A stretch of DNA of 33,232 nucleotides from Bacilli bacterium (GTDB lineage: Bacteria; Bacillota_I; Bacilli_A; RF39; UBA660). Both the position numbers and the translations under genes were made by a program. Shown here piece after piece: positions 7,223-15,376 of the stretch. The notes beneath the pieces are model-generated. The model searched no databases, had not been told where the DNA came from, and saw nothing but the letters and a program-made list of their open reading frames with translations. The number at the start of each line of letters is the position of its first letter. Position 1 is the stretch's first letter. The stretch covers positions 1-33,232 of the forward strand of contig JAFUCZ010000028.1 in NCBI GenBank assembly GCA_017459425.1. Direction: 5' to 3'.

Positions 7223-10133
7223 TTTTGAAAATAAATAACTTACTAAATACATAATTTGCTATAACTACTAGTACTTGAACAATTACTTTAGCTATTACAT
7301 CATTCATATTTATAATTGATACAAATAAATACATAAAACCTAATTCACCAATTAATGATATAATTCTATATTTTACAAATTCATATATTTCTTTAAATAA
7401 TTCTTTCTTACCTTTAGTTTTACTTTTAAATACAATTATTTTATTTAATATGTACGCGAATGTTACTGCTATTATCCAAGAAAGTATATTACATACTTGA
7501 TAATGTAAATGCACTACTTTAGATAATAATGCGTAACTTCCAATGCTTATAACCATAGTAGTAGCCCCTACTACTAAATATAAAATTATTTCTTCAAATT
7601 TAATATATAAATCAACAAGCTTATTCACAAACTTATCACCTTTTTTTATAAATAATATAGTAAGTATTAAACCAATTATACTAGTTATTATTCCAATTAG
7701 TAATCCTGGTGTACGATATTCAAGTTCTATTTTATGCTCACCCTTAGGTAGTTTTGCGCCTAAAAATGCTCCTGCAACACATATAATTTTTGTCTTCTTA
7801 CCATCAACTTTTAATGTCCATCCAGATTCATATGGAATAGATGTAAATAATACATTATTATCTTCTACATTTATTTTACCCTTAACATAAGTATTACCCA
7901 TTTTTGTTATTTCTAATTGATTATTTTTTAATTTTTCTATATCTTCATTAAATGCATCATTATCAAAATAATATAACTTCAATGGATAATTCAACTCTAC
8001 ACCTGCACCTAATACAGTTTTAACTTCAATAGAATTACCCTCATATTTATTATTAATTTGAAAAATACCAGAATCCATATATGTTAAATTTGAAACTAAT
8101 TCATCATTAATATATATTTTAACTGCATTTTCTATTGGTGATGAAAAATCTATTTGTCCATACATTAATTTATCATTATCAATTTGTGCCTTTAAAGTGT
8201 TATTATCAACGTTTTCTTGTTCATATAATTTAAAATAGTCGTTATTACTATCAACCATAGTATTTAACAAAATATTTTGTAATTTTGTACTATAATTTTC
8301 ATTATTTATTCTTTTTATAAAAGTTAATATTTTATTATTGACCATAAATCCTAAACTTAAAGCGTTTTCGTTTTCATATACTACTCCTTGTTGAGGTAAT
8401 GCACCATAAAGTAACCCTGTAAATGGATAATAAGAAAAATCATCTACTTTTTTATAATCAAGGTCATCAACTTTATTATAAATATATTTCACACCTAATA
8501 TAGAATCAAGTATCTTTCCATTTTTACTTTGATAGTTTATTTTATTTGTGTCAGAACTAATACCTAGTAAACTTAGCAGACATAAATTGGAACCATTAGT
8601 TGTTGAAAGAAATGTTGATACCGAATTAGTATTATTTAATAAACTTTCATTTAGAACATAAGAAAATGTACCAGAATATCTATAAAATGAATCATCACGT
8701 TTTTTAAAGTATTTATTTGATGCCAAATCAATATATTCTTTTTTTAAAATATATTCATAATTTCTAAGCGAATAAAAAGATTGAAACAACAATTCAGCAC
8801 TCGTCAATAATAAAAGAAGTAATGGGATTTTGTTTTTTATATTAAGATCACATTTGTAATATGAAATAGTAAATATAAAATAAATAGCAAACAAAGCGCA
8901 ACTTATCCATACCATATAATTTGAAACATAATCATAATTTAAAATAATAACAACAAGTGAGACGATTAAATAAAAAATTGTAATTAATAATTCTTTATGC
9001 AACGGATATATAGTTATATTTGAAACATTTTTACTTGCTAAAAGTATTAAAAATAACGAAAACAAAAATGAATATCTATAATTAAAACATATTGGATTGT
9101 TAAACCCATGCCAAATCATGTTTATAACTGGTGTAGAAAAAGAAATAATAAATATTGCTAATACCAACAAACTACAAATTTTATCTTTCCTTTTTATTTT
9201 ATCATTAATAAAATATAACAATACATTTACAAAAACAATAATCCCACAATACCAATTAATACTATTTTGATTTAAAACCATATAATAATCATGTGTTGCA
9301 AGGTAACCTTTTGAAAAAATATTAAATATATTTAAATTTACACTTAAATCAGCATCTTTAAACCCCGAAACTGTCTTAGTACTGTTAAGTAAATCTAAAG
9401 CAGTTGGCACTAGTATTATACATGCACATAACACAGCGAAAATTGAACAAAATATAAAATTAATTAATGCTTTAATAATATCTTTTTTGTTTAAATTGTT
9501 TGTAACAACTTGATATATAAAATATATTAAAGAAAAAATACATATCATAAATCCAATGTAATAATTAGTCACAATCGAAAAAAATAATGCTATGACATAT
9601 AAAAGTTTTTTATTTTCACACACTAATTTTTCAATACCTAAAACTACTAAAGGGGCTAAATATATTCCATCAAGCCACATTATATTAAAATAATAATTTA
9701 CATTATAAGCCATTAAAGCATAACATATTGAAAATAACAAAACAAATTTTTTTTCTTTTATTTTATTTTTTAATAATATACTCATTGTCAATCCAGATAA
9801 TCCTATTTTAATTAAAAGAAGTATAAGAAGCCCTATATAAAGACTTTCTTTTGAAAATAAACAAACTATAATATTAAGCGGACTTGCTAAATAATAGGCA
9901 AATGTACCAAACATTCCACCGCCAAGTCCTTTAGAAAATGAGTAAAATAAAGATTGTTTTCCATTAATGAAATCCTTTAAATATCCAAATAAAGGAACAT
10001 ATTGAGAATACATGTCTGATGCAAAAAAAGGTTTCTTTGTAAAACAACCTTTCAAAAAAAATACTAGTCCTAAAATAACAATAGGAATCACAAAAGAAAG
10101 TGCGTACACCAATTTATTTTTAAATTTTTTCAT
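7212..10133 (-). CDS. YfhO-family membrane protein fused to a C-terminal GtrA/GtcA-like flippase domain
   Basis: 973 residues. The N-terminal half is a YfhO-type polytopic GT-C-like protein with more than ten membrane helices. The conserved first-loop motif FASDMYSQYVP (Asp40) and GLGGG are visible. A soluble extracytoplasmic domain follows (about 430-790), then one helix. From about residue 836 to the end there is a complete four-helix GtrA/GtcA domain (FEEIILYLVVGATTM through NYVFSKLFIFKK). By family knowledge, YfhO/GtlB proteins transfer sugars from undecaprenyl-phosphate onto lipoteichoic acid or similar polymers outside the cell. GtcA proteins flip the undecaprenyl-phosphate sugar. The fusion therefore probably joins flipping and transfer in one chain. 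The cytoplasmic CsbB-like synthase that would supply the lipid-linked sugar is not in the window. The ATG at 10133 follows GGTGG. Confidence 0.88.
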   Translation of the reverse strand: MKKFKNKLVYALSFVIPIVILGLVFFLKGCFTKKPFFASDMYSQYVPLFGYLKDFINGKQSLFYSFSKGLGGGMFGTFAYYLASPLNIIVCLFSKESLYIGLLILLLIKIGLSGLTMSILLKNKIKEKKFVLLFSICYALMAYNVNYYFNIMWLDGIYLAPLVVLGIEKLVCENKKLLYVIALFFSIVTNYYIGFMICIFSLIYFIYQVVTNNLNKKDIIKALINFIFCSIFAVLCACIILVPTALDLLNSTKTVSGFKDADLSVNLNIFNIFSKGYLATHDYYMVLNQNSINWYCGIIVFVNVLLYFINDKIKRKDKICSLLVLAIFIISFSTPVINMIWHGFNNPICFNYRYSFLFSLFLILLASKNVSNITIYPLHKELLITIFYLIVSLVVIILNYDYVSNYMVWISCALFAIYFIFTISYYKCDLNIKNKIPLLLLLLTSAELLFQSFYSLRNYEYILKKEYIDLASNKYFKKRDDSFYRYSGTFSYVLNESLLNNTNSVSTFLSTTNGSNLCLLSLLGISSDTNKINYQSKNGKILDSILGVKYIYNKVDDLDYKKVDDFSYYPFTGLLYGALPQQGVVYENENALSLGFMVNNKILTFIKRINNENYSTKLQNILLNTMVDSNNDYFKLYEQENVDNNTLKAQIDNDKLMYGQIDFSSPIENAVKIYINDELVSNLTYMDSGIFQINNKYEGNSIEVKTVLGAGVELNYPLKLYYFDNDAFNEDIEKLKNNQLEITKMGNTYVKGKINVEDNNVLFTSIPYESGWTLKVDGKKTKIICVAGAFLGAKLPKGEHKIELEYRTPGLLIGIITSIIGLILTILFIKKGDKFVNKLVDLYIKFEEIILYLVVGATTMVISIGSYALLSKVVHLHYQVCNILSWIIAVTFAYILNKIIVFKSKTKGKKELFKEIYEFVKYRIISLIGELGFMYLFVSIINMNDVIAKVIVQVLVVIANYVFSKLFIFKKNV

Positions 10134-10148
10134 TAAACCACCATCTTA

Positions 10149-10177
10149 ATTTTACACATAAAAAACCTAAAAATCAA
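10149..10177 (-). promoter_or_regulatory. Promoter of the YfhO-GtrA gene
   Basis: -35 TTGATT (10177-10172), 17-bp spacer, -10 TAAAAT (10154-10149), directly after the terminator of the upstream pilin gene. Confidence 0.6.
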
Positions 10178-10184
10178 CAAAAAA

Positions 10185-10207
10185 CTAACAATATTTTATA
10201 TTGTCAG
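10185..10207 (-). terminator. Terminator of the pilin gene at 10232
   Basis: The 10-bp stem CTAACAATAT/ATATTGTCAG (10185-10194 with 10198-10207, one G-U pair in RNA) has a three-base loop and T6 on the minus strand. Confidence 0.8.
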
Positions 10208-10231
10208 TCATTACATTGCAATTACTCTTAA

Positions 10232-10669
10232 TTAATTAGCTAAACTTAATTTACCATCAGAACCAATAGTAAAAGTTTTAGAATTTACAACAATAGTACC
10301 ACCTGTAAGTGCACCACTAGTATATGTAAGTGAAGTTCCTGATTCAGTTGGAACTGTACCTTTAAATGCTACATCAAGAACTTTTGTTGTAGTATTTCTT
10401 AATTCAGTTGCTGAACTAGAAATAGTATATGTACCATTTAAAGTAACAAAATTTGCTGTTGAAGGATCTCCAGTTGTACCAAATCCTGATTTAACAGCAG
10501 CTTTGTCAACCGCATCTAAATATCCATATGCACTATTCATTGCAGCATTTGTTCTAGCATCATCAATAATACCCATAATAATTGGAGTAGCTATTAATGC
10601 TATGATTGCTAAAATAACGATTACAGCTAACAATTCAATTAATGTAAAACCTTTCTTATTCATTTTCAT
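10232..10669 (-). CDS. Type IV pilin-like protein (major-pilin type)
   Basis: 145 residues. The leader MKMNKKG precedes FTLIELLAVIVILAIIALIA, with Glu at mature position 5 and a long hydrophobic helix. A Thr/Ser/Gly-rich, low-charge C-terminal domain, probably a beta-sheet pilin head, follows. Composition (few Lys, many Thr/Ala/Gly) differs from the neighbouring Lys/Asn-rich proteins, which fits an exposed, abundant surface protein. The start follows a perfect AGGAGG. It has its own strong promoter and its own terminator, so it is monocistronic, as expected for a highly expressed pilin. The assembly machinery is not in the window. Confidence 0.9.
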   Translation of the reverse strand: MKMNKKGFTLIELLAVIVILAIIALIATPIIMGIIDDARTNAAMNSAYGYLDAVDKAAVKSGFGTTGDPSTANFVTLNGTYTISSSATELRNTTTKVLDVAFKGTVPTESGTSLTYTSGALTGGTIVVNSKTFTIGSDGKLSLAN

Positions 10670-10700
10670 AAATCTTTCCTCCTTTATTTTTTACATTATT

Positions 10701-10730
10701 AATATATCACATATTTTTATTATTAGTCAA
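10701..10730 (-). promoter_or_regulatory. Promoter of the pilin gene
   Basis: -35 TTGACT (10730-10725), 18-bp spacer, extended -10 TGATATATT (TATATT at 10706-10701). The leader is about 25 bases long. Confidence 0.7.
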
Positions 10731-10801
10731 TATTAATTTTTATATAATGTCAAAATTTGTAAAGTATAAAAAAATATATAAATTAGTTTTCCATATTTTA
10801 T

Positions 10802-11827
10802 TTATTCTTTTAATTTAAAAACTTGTTTTTGCTCTTCAACTGCAGTAATCAATTCTTGAACTGTAGGCATATGTAATTTATATTGGGATGAAAATATTGT
10901 CTTATTATCTTCGGGAAGTGTATACTTTACAACTGTTTCATTTTTGTCAGTTGATAGTAATATTCCTACCGTCGGATTTTCATCTTCTTGCTTTATTTCT
11001 CTATCATAGTAATTGACATACATTTGCATTTGTCCTATATCTTGATGTGATACTTTTCCAATTTTTAAATCAATAATGACAAAACACTTTAAAAGTCGAT
11101 TATAGAAAACTAAATCAGGATAAAAATGATCTTCTCCTAAAGTTAATCTTACTTGATTTCCAACATAACTAAATCCTTTACCTAGTTCTAATAAAAATTC
11201 TTTTAAATGTTCTATAATATTTTTTTCTAAATCTGTTTCAAGATAATCTGTATTTTCTTTTATATCTAAAAATTCTAAAACAAATGGATCTTTTACTAAA
11301 TCCTTGTTTGTTTTTAATATTTGCCCTTTTTCAGATAGTTCAAATACTTTCTCTTTATTAGCAGATGAAATTAATCTTTCATATAACAGCGAATCTTTTT
11401 GTCTTTGTAATTCTCTTACACTCCACTTAGAATTTATACATTCATTTAAATAAAATTTTCTTTTAGGTTCTTCATCAATTTTTATTAATTCTAAATAATG
11501 AGACCAGCTTAATTTGGAAGACACTGTTTTCCAAATTGGATACGTAATATAAAATTTTCTCATTGTTCTTAAATTTCTTGCAGAAAAACCTTTACCAAAT
11601 TCTGCAGTTAATTTTTTTGATAACTTTTCAAGTACTTCATCACCATACGCAGCCCTTTTATCTCCTTGTTGTATATTCATAATTGATGCCCCAATATTCC
11701 AATAGAGATAAAGCATTTCAGTATTAACTGTTTGATACACTTTATCTCTACTGTTTATAATTAATTTTTTTATATTATCAAATATACGATTCAATTCTGT
11801 TCCATTCTCTATTATTTCATTTTTCAT
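10802..11827 (-). CDS. DUF1016/YhcG-family PD-(D/E)XK nuclease protein
   Basis: About 341 residues. The N-terminal DUF1016 half (SRDKVYQTVNTEMLYLYWNI; GFSARNLRTMRKFY; LSWSHYLELIKI; WSVRELQRQ) is predicted to bind DNA. The C-terminal nuclease half has HFYPDLVFYN, then FVIIDLKIG (D-x-K) and DIGQMQMYVNYYD, the catalytic core of the PD-(D/E)XK fold. These proteins are scattered across bacteria, often near restriction-modification or mobile genes; their exact role is unsettled. Here it stands alone between a pilin and valS with its own promoter, suggesting separate acquisition. The first ATG (11839) lacks a spaced ribosome site. The ATG at 11827 follows GGAG properly and is taken as the start. No methylase, transposase or flanking repeat was seen. 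Confidence 0.92.
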   Translation of the reverse strand: MKNEIIENGTELNRIFDNIKKLIINSRDKVYQTVNTEMLYLYWNIGASIMNIQQGDKRAAYGDEVLEKLSKKLTAEFGKGFSARNLRTMRKFYITYPIWKTVSSKLSWSHYLELIKIDEEPKRKFYLNECINSKWSVRELQRQKDSLLYERLISSANKEKVFELSEKGQILKTNKDLVKDPFVLEFLDIKENTDYLETDLEKNIIEHLKEFLLELGKGFSYVGNQVRLTLGEDHFYPDLVFYNRLLKCFVIIDLKIGKVSHQDIGQMQMYVNYYDREIKQEDENPTVGILLSTDKNETVVKYTLPEDNKTIFSSQYKLHMPTVQELITAVEEQKQVFKLKE

Positions 11828-11868
11828 ATGTTTCTCCATTCTAAAAAATCAATATAACTATATATTCC

Positions 11869-11905
11869 TTAGAATAATTCTAACAAACAAACGTATGGTT
11901 GTCAA
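11869..11905 (-). promoter_or_regulatory. Promoter of the DUF1016 gene with a 15-bp palindrome over the -10 box
   Basis: -35 TTGACA (11905-11900), 17-bp spacer, extended -10 TGTTAGAAT (TAGAAT at 11882-11877). The perfect inverted repeat TTAGAATAATTCTAA (11869-11883) covers the -10 box and start site, a typical place for a repressor operator. The promoter and repeat are seen. Repression is inferred, and no repressor gene is adjacent. Confidence 0.7.
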
Positions 11906-11927
11906 CTACAAATTAACTCAAATTAAA

Positions 11928-11947
11928 AAGTATAGATTTCTATACTT
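11928..11947 (-). terminator. Terminator of valS, containing its stop codon
   Basis: The 8-bp stem AAGTATAG/CTATACTT (11928-11935 with 11940-11947) has a four-base loop and a T-tract on the minus strand. The TAG stop of valS (11942-11940) is inside the first arm. Confidence 0.75.
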
Positions 11948-14360
11948 CTTTTTGATCATCTAACTCTATTTTATCAATAGAATAAATTTCTTCTATATCA
12001 TTTAATTTTAACTCTTCAATAAACAAAGTAGCTTTAAAATCTTTAATAGATTTTTCGATTGCATCTTTCAAATCATCGTTTACACTAATTTCTAATAATT
12101 TAATTGGTGTTTTAAGCGATAAATTATTATTTGATTTTTCTCCTCTAGCTTTAGAAATTATTTCATTAATAATATCTCCATTTTTTACTTCATTTTCAAA
12201 ACTAAAATCTAAAGGCTTTATTTCTGTCAAATGAATTGATTTATTATTATGATATATTTCTTGATAAATCTCTTCAGTAATAAATGGGAAAAATATACTA
12301 AAGTCTTGTAAAAATTTATGAAGTAATATATATACTGTTTTTTGACCTGAATATCTAGGAATATCACCAAATTCTTCTGGTCTATATAATCTATGCTTTA
12401 CAATTTCTATATAATTATCACAGAAATTCCAGAAAAACTTTTCAAGAGTGTTAAGTGCTAAACCTACTTCATATTCATCAAGGTACTTTATAAATCCTTT
12501 TTCCATTTCTTGGAAACTTCCTAATATCCATTTATCTATATATTCATAATCATTAAATTCTTTATCCTCAAAATCACTTAAATGCATTTCTATAAACTTA
12601 GAAACATTCCATAATTTATTAACTAGTTTGCGGCCTCTAAGTAAAGTTTCATCACTATAAACTATATCTGTACCAAGTCTACCTGTTCCAGCCCAATATC
12701 TTACAACATCAGCTGAATAATTTTCTATTGCATCCATTGGTTCAATTTTACTATTTCCTTTTGATTTGCTTATTTTTTCGCCTTTACTTGCCATTACAAA
12801 TCCTGAAATCATTACATTATCCCAAGGACGAGTATTAAAATGATAAAAACTTTTAACAATTGTATAAAAATCCCAAGTTCTAATGATTTCAGAAGCATTT
12901 GTTCTTAAACTCATTGGTTTTAAAATATCTTCAAAATTATCTTTTTCGCCATATCTCATGTTGATTAAAGGTGTAATTGAAGATGTAGCCCAAGTATCCA
13001 TAACATCTGTTTCGGGGATAAACTCTTTACAGTTACATTTAGGACAACTATCTACTTTTGGTTTGTCAGATAATGGATTAACTGGTAAATCTTCAACTTT
13101 AGCAAATACTGGTTCACCACATTCTTTACAATACCATACTGGAAAAGGTACTCCAAAATAACGTTGTCTTGATATACACCAATCCCACATGATATTTTCA
13201 ACCCATTCATTATATCTATTTTGCATATGAGCTGGATGCCACTTAATTTCATTACCTATTTTAATGAAATCTTCTTTATGAGATATAGTATCTATAAACC
13301 ATTGTTTCATAACACTATATTCTACTTCTTTTCCACATCTTTCGTGTGTTTGAACTTCGTGTTCTAATTCTTCAATTTTAACTACAAACCCACCTGCTTG
13401 TAAATCTTCTATAATTTTCTTTCTAGCTTCTTTAATTTTTAATCCACCATAATTAGGTATTGAATCGATAATTTTACCATCATTTGTAAAAATATACTTA
13501 AGTGGCAAATTATATTTTTTCCACCATTCAATATCTGTTTGATCTCCAAATGTACAGCACATAACCACACCTGTACCTTTATCTATAGCTACTTTTTCAT
13601 CAGCCATAATTGGTACTTCTATATCAAGTACTGGTATATGTGCAGTCTTACCAATTAAATGTTTATGTTCTTCGTCTTGTGGATTTACAAACACAGAAAC
13701 TATTGCAGGTAATAATTCTGGTCTAGTTGTAGCAATTGTAAATTCTTCATTATCCTCAACAGTTTTAAAATTAATATAATTGAATGTTGTCTTAATTGTC
13801 TTTGTTTCAAGTTCAGCTTGAGCGATAGATGTTAAACATTCATTACACCATAGTGCTGGACTTTCTTTATGATAACAATGTCCTTTATCTATTAAATCTA
13901 AAAATGATCTTTGACTTATTTTAATTGTAGAAGGGCTTACGGTTTTATAGTGAATATTCCAATCAGTACTTACCCCTACCTTACTAAATAAGTTTTGGAA
14001 TTCCTCTTCATATTTGTCTGTAGTTTTATAGCATAACTTAGAAAATTCTTCTCTACCAATTTCATGTGCTTTTTTGCCTTGTTCTTTTTCAACTAGTCTT
14101 TCACTAGGAAGTCCATTATCATCAAATCCAAATGGATAAAAAACATTGTATCCTCTAAGTCTTTTATACCTGGCTACCATTTCTGTTTGAGTATATGAAA
14201 AAATATGACCTATATGAATTTTACCATTTACAGTTGGTGGTGGTGTATCAATTGAAAACACCTCTCTTTGATCAGGTTTAAAATCATATATATTCTTTTC
14301 TTTCCAATAATTTAACCATTTTTCTTCTTTTTCTTTTGCATTATATTTCTTATCTAACAT
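11940..14360 (-). CDS. valS: Valyl-tRNA synthetase, archaeal-like short form
   Basis: 806 residues. It charges tRNA-Val. Class I signatures are PPPTVNGKIHIGH (HIGH at 49-52) and KISKSKGN near residue 528. The editing domain (TIATTRPELLPA; GTGVVMCCTFGDQTD) lies between them. WYCKECGEP and CPKCNC form probable zinc knuckles before the KMSKS-type loop. DVMDTWATSS replaces the DTWFSS of ordinary bacterial ValRS. Together with the shorter length and the absence of a long C-terminal coiled coil, this points to the archaeal-type ValRS known in Rickettsia and some other bacteria. The HD gene upstream overlaps its start by seven bases, and both lie behind a T-box. Confidence is high for ValRS and moderate for the archaeal affiliation. 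Confidence 0.95.
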   Translation of the reverse strand: MLDKKYNAKEKEEKWLNYWKEKNIYDFKPDQREVFSIDTPPPTVNGKIHIGHIFSYTQTEMVARYKRLRGYNVFYPFGFDDNGLPSERLVEKEQGKKAHEIGREEFSKLCYKTTDKYEEEFQNLFSKVGVSTDWNIHYKTVSPSTIKISQRSFLDLIDKGHCYHKESPALWCNECLTSIAQAELETKTIKTTFNYINFKTVEDNEEFTIATTRPELLPAIVSVFVNPQDEEHKHLIGKTAHIPVLDIEVPIMADEKVAIDKGTGVVMCCTFGDQTDIEWWKKYNLPLKYIFTNDGKIIDSIPNYGGLKIKEARKKIIEDLQAGGFVVKIEELEHEVQTHERCGKEVEYSVMKQWFIDTISHKEDFIKIGNEIKWHPAHMQNRYNEWVENIMWDWCISRQRYFGVPFPVWYCKECGEPVFAKVEDLPVNPLSDKPKVDSCPKCNCKEFIPETDVMDTWATSSITPLINMRYGEKDNFEDILKPMSLRTNASEIIRTWDFYTIVKSFYHFNTRPWDNVMISGFVMASKGEKISKSKGNSKIEPMDAIENYSADVVRYWAGTGRLGTDIVYSDETLLRGRKLVNKLWNVSKFIEMHLSDFEDKEFNDYEYIDKWILGSFQEMEKGFIKYLDEYEVGLALNTLEKFFWNFCDNYIEIVKHRLYRPEEFGDIPRYSGQKTVYILLHKFLQDFSIFFPFITEEIYQEIYHNNKSIHLTEIKPLDFSFENEVKNGDIINEIISKARGEKSNNNLSLKTPIKLLEISVNDDLKDAIEKSIKDFKATLFIEELKLNDIEEIYSIDKIELDDQKEV

Positions 14361-15103
14361 AAATTTCCTCTTTTCTTATAATATACTTTTTTTATTTCTA
14401 ATAAATTATCTTTTTCATGCATATTATTTTCCATAATACTATCTATTAATTTATCAGGTATTTTATCTTTAATTACTTTATTAATGCTATATTTAAAATT
14501 TAAATCATATAACATTCCAAAACTTCTCAAATAAAAATCCATTTTAGTTTCATTAAAACTATCTGGTAATACTATACCTTTTAAATAACAATATAAAATT
14601 CTATTACTTATGTTTGAATTAGTTCTAGGCATATCTAAATCTCCGTTTACAAATATTTTAAAAATATCTAATTTATCAGCATCTCTAATTATTTTACAAA
14701 ACATAAGTGTTTTTTTATCTAAATTATCTTCTATTTTATATTTATTGTGATTATTTATTGCTGTTAAAACAATATTTTGTATATACTTATCACTTACAAA
14801 ACTGTCAATAAAATTATTTCCTTTTAATATTTCAATTCCAAGATTTGCATGATCTACTGATTTTAAATCATTAAAAGTATTATATTTTGTTATTTGTTCA
14901 AATCTACCAATATCATGAAGTAGTCCAATAAGTGCGGCTACCCAAACATCAGATTCACTTAAATTAAGTGATTTAGCTATTTCAATAGAATTGTCTAAGA
15001 CTCGGTATGTATGATATACTTTTAAAAATATTTTTTCATCATTATAATCATATTTATTTACATATCTTTGAAATAATTTTTTGCTATTTTCTATATCAAT
15101 CAT
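14354..15103 (-). CDS. HD-domain metal-dependent hydrolase
   Basis: 249 residues, cytoplasmic. HD-superfamily motifs are HTYRV (first His), LLHDIGRFEQ (the HD pair), NHNKY, and DADKLDIF (last Asp). Such proteins hydrolyse phosphate esters of nucleotides or related metabolites; the substrate here is not predictable. It is the first gene after the T-box and overlaps valS by seven bases, so it is made when charged tRNA-Val is scarce. A link to tRNA quality or nucleotide turnover during starvation is possible but inferred. The start follows AGGAGGTTTTT. Confidence 0.88.
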   Translation of the reverse strand: MIDIENSKKLFQRYVNKYDYNDEKIFLKVYHTYRVLDNSIEIAKSLNLSESDVWVAALIGLLHDIGRFEQITKYNTFNDLKSVDHANLGIEILKGNNFIDSFVSDKYIQNIVLTAINNHNKYKIEDNLDKKTLMFCKIIRDADKLDIFKIFVNGDLDMPRTNSNISNRILYCYLKGIVLPDSFNETKMDFYLRSFGMLYDLNFKYSINKVIKDKIPDKLIDSIMENNMHEKDNLLEIKKVYYKKRGNLC

Positions 15104-15113
15104 AAAAACCTCC

Positions 15114-15341
15114 TAAAAAAAGATGGTACCCAAAAAGGACGAAATCCGTGGTACCACCTTTATTCATAATAATTTATAATTATTACCTTAAAATTTTAAC
15201 GCAATTACACGTATTATTCTACTTAATTTCAAATAATAAACTCCCAAGCTACCTTCAATATATCTTTTTATTCATTTCCACCACACATGAACTCTCTTCA
15301 AAAATAAATATATTTACTCCTCTTGTTCTTCGTTTTTTATA
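15114..15341 (-). promoter_or_regulatory. T-box riboswitch, probably Val-specific, upstream of HD-valS
   Basis: The minus-strand leader has the full T-box layout. Stem I includes AGAGAG, a distal hairpin and a basal CAAG/CTTG pairing. The 3' side of the specifier loop reads TGAAGGTAG, giving GTA (Val) at 15252-15250. The conserved antiterminator sequence AAAGGTGGTACCACGG follows. The competing terminator pairs GGTGGTACC with GGTACCATC and ends in seven Ts (to 15114). Uncharged tRNA-Val would favour read-through into the HD gene and valS. The T-box class is certain. The specifier assignment rests partly on the downstream gene. Confidence 0.93.
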
Positions 15342-15347
15342 TTTAAT

Positions 15348-15376
15348 ATTATAATAAAAATTAATTTACATGTCAA
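15348..15376 (-). promoter_or_regulatory. Consensus promoter of the T-box operon
   Basis: -35 TTGACA (15376-15371), exactly 17 bp, -10 TATAAT (15353-15348): a perfect SigA promoter. The TGA stop of the upstream Gly-rich gene (15375-15373) is part of the -35 box. Confidence 0.85.

Noticed and set aside
15249-15253. GGT (Gly) as the T-box specifier
   Set aside because: It overlaps the GTA reading by two bases. GTA (Val) agrees with valS downstream and leaves the usual purine after the triplet.
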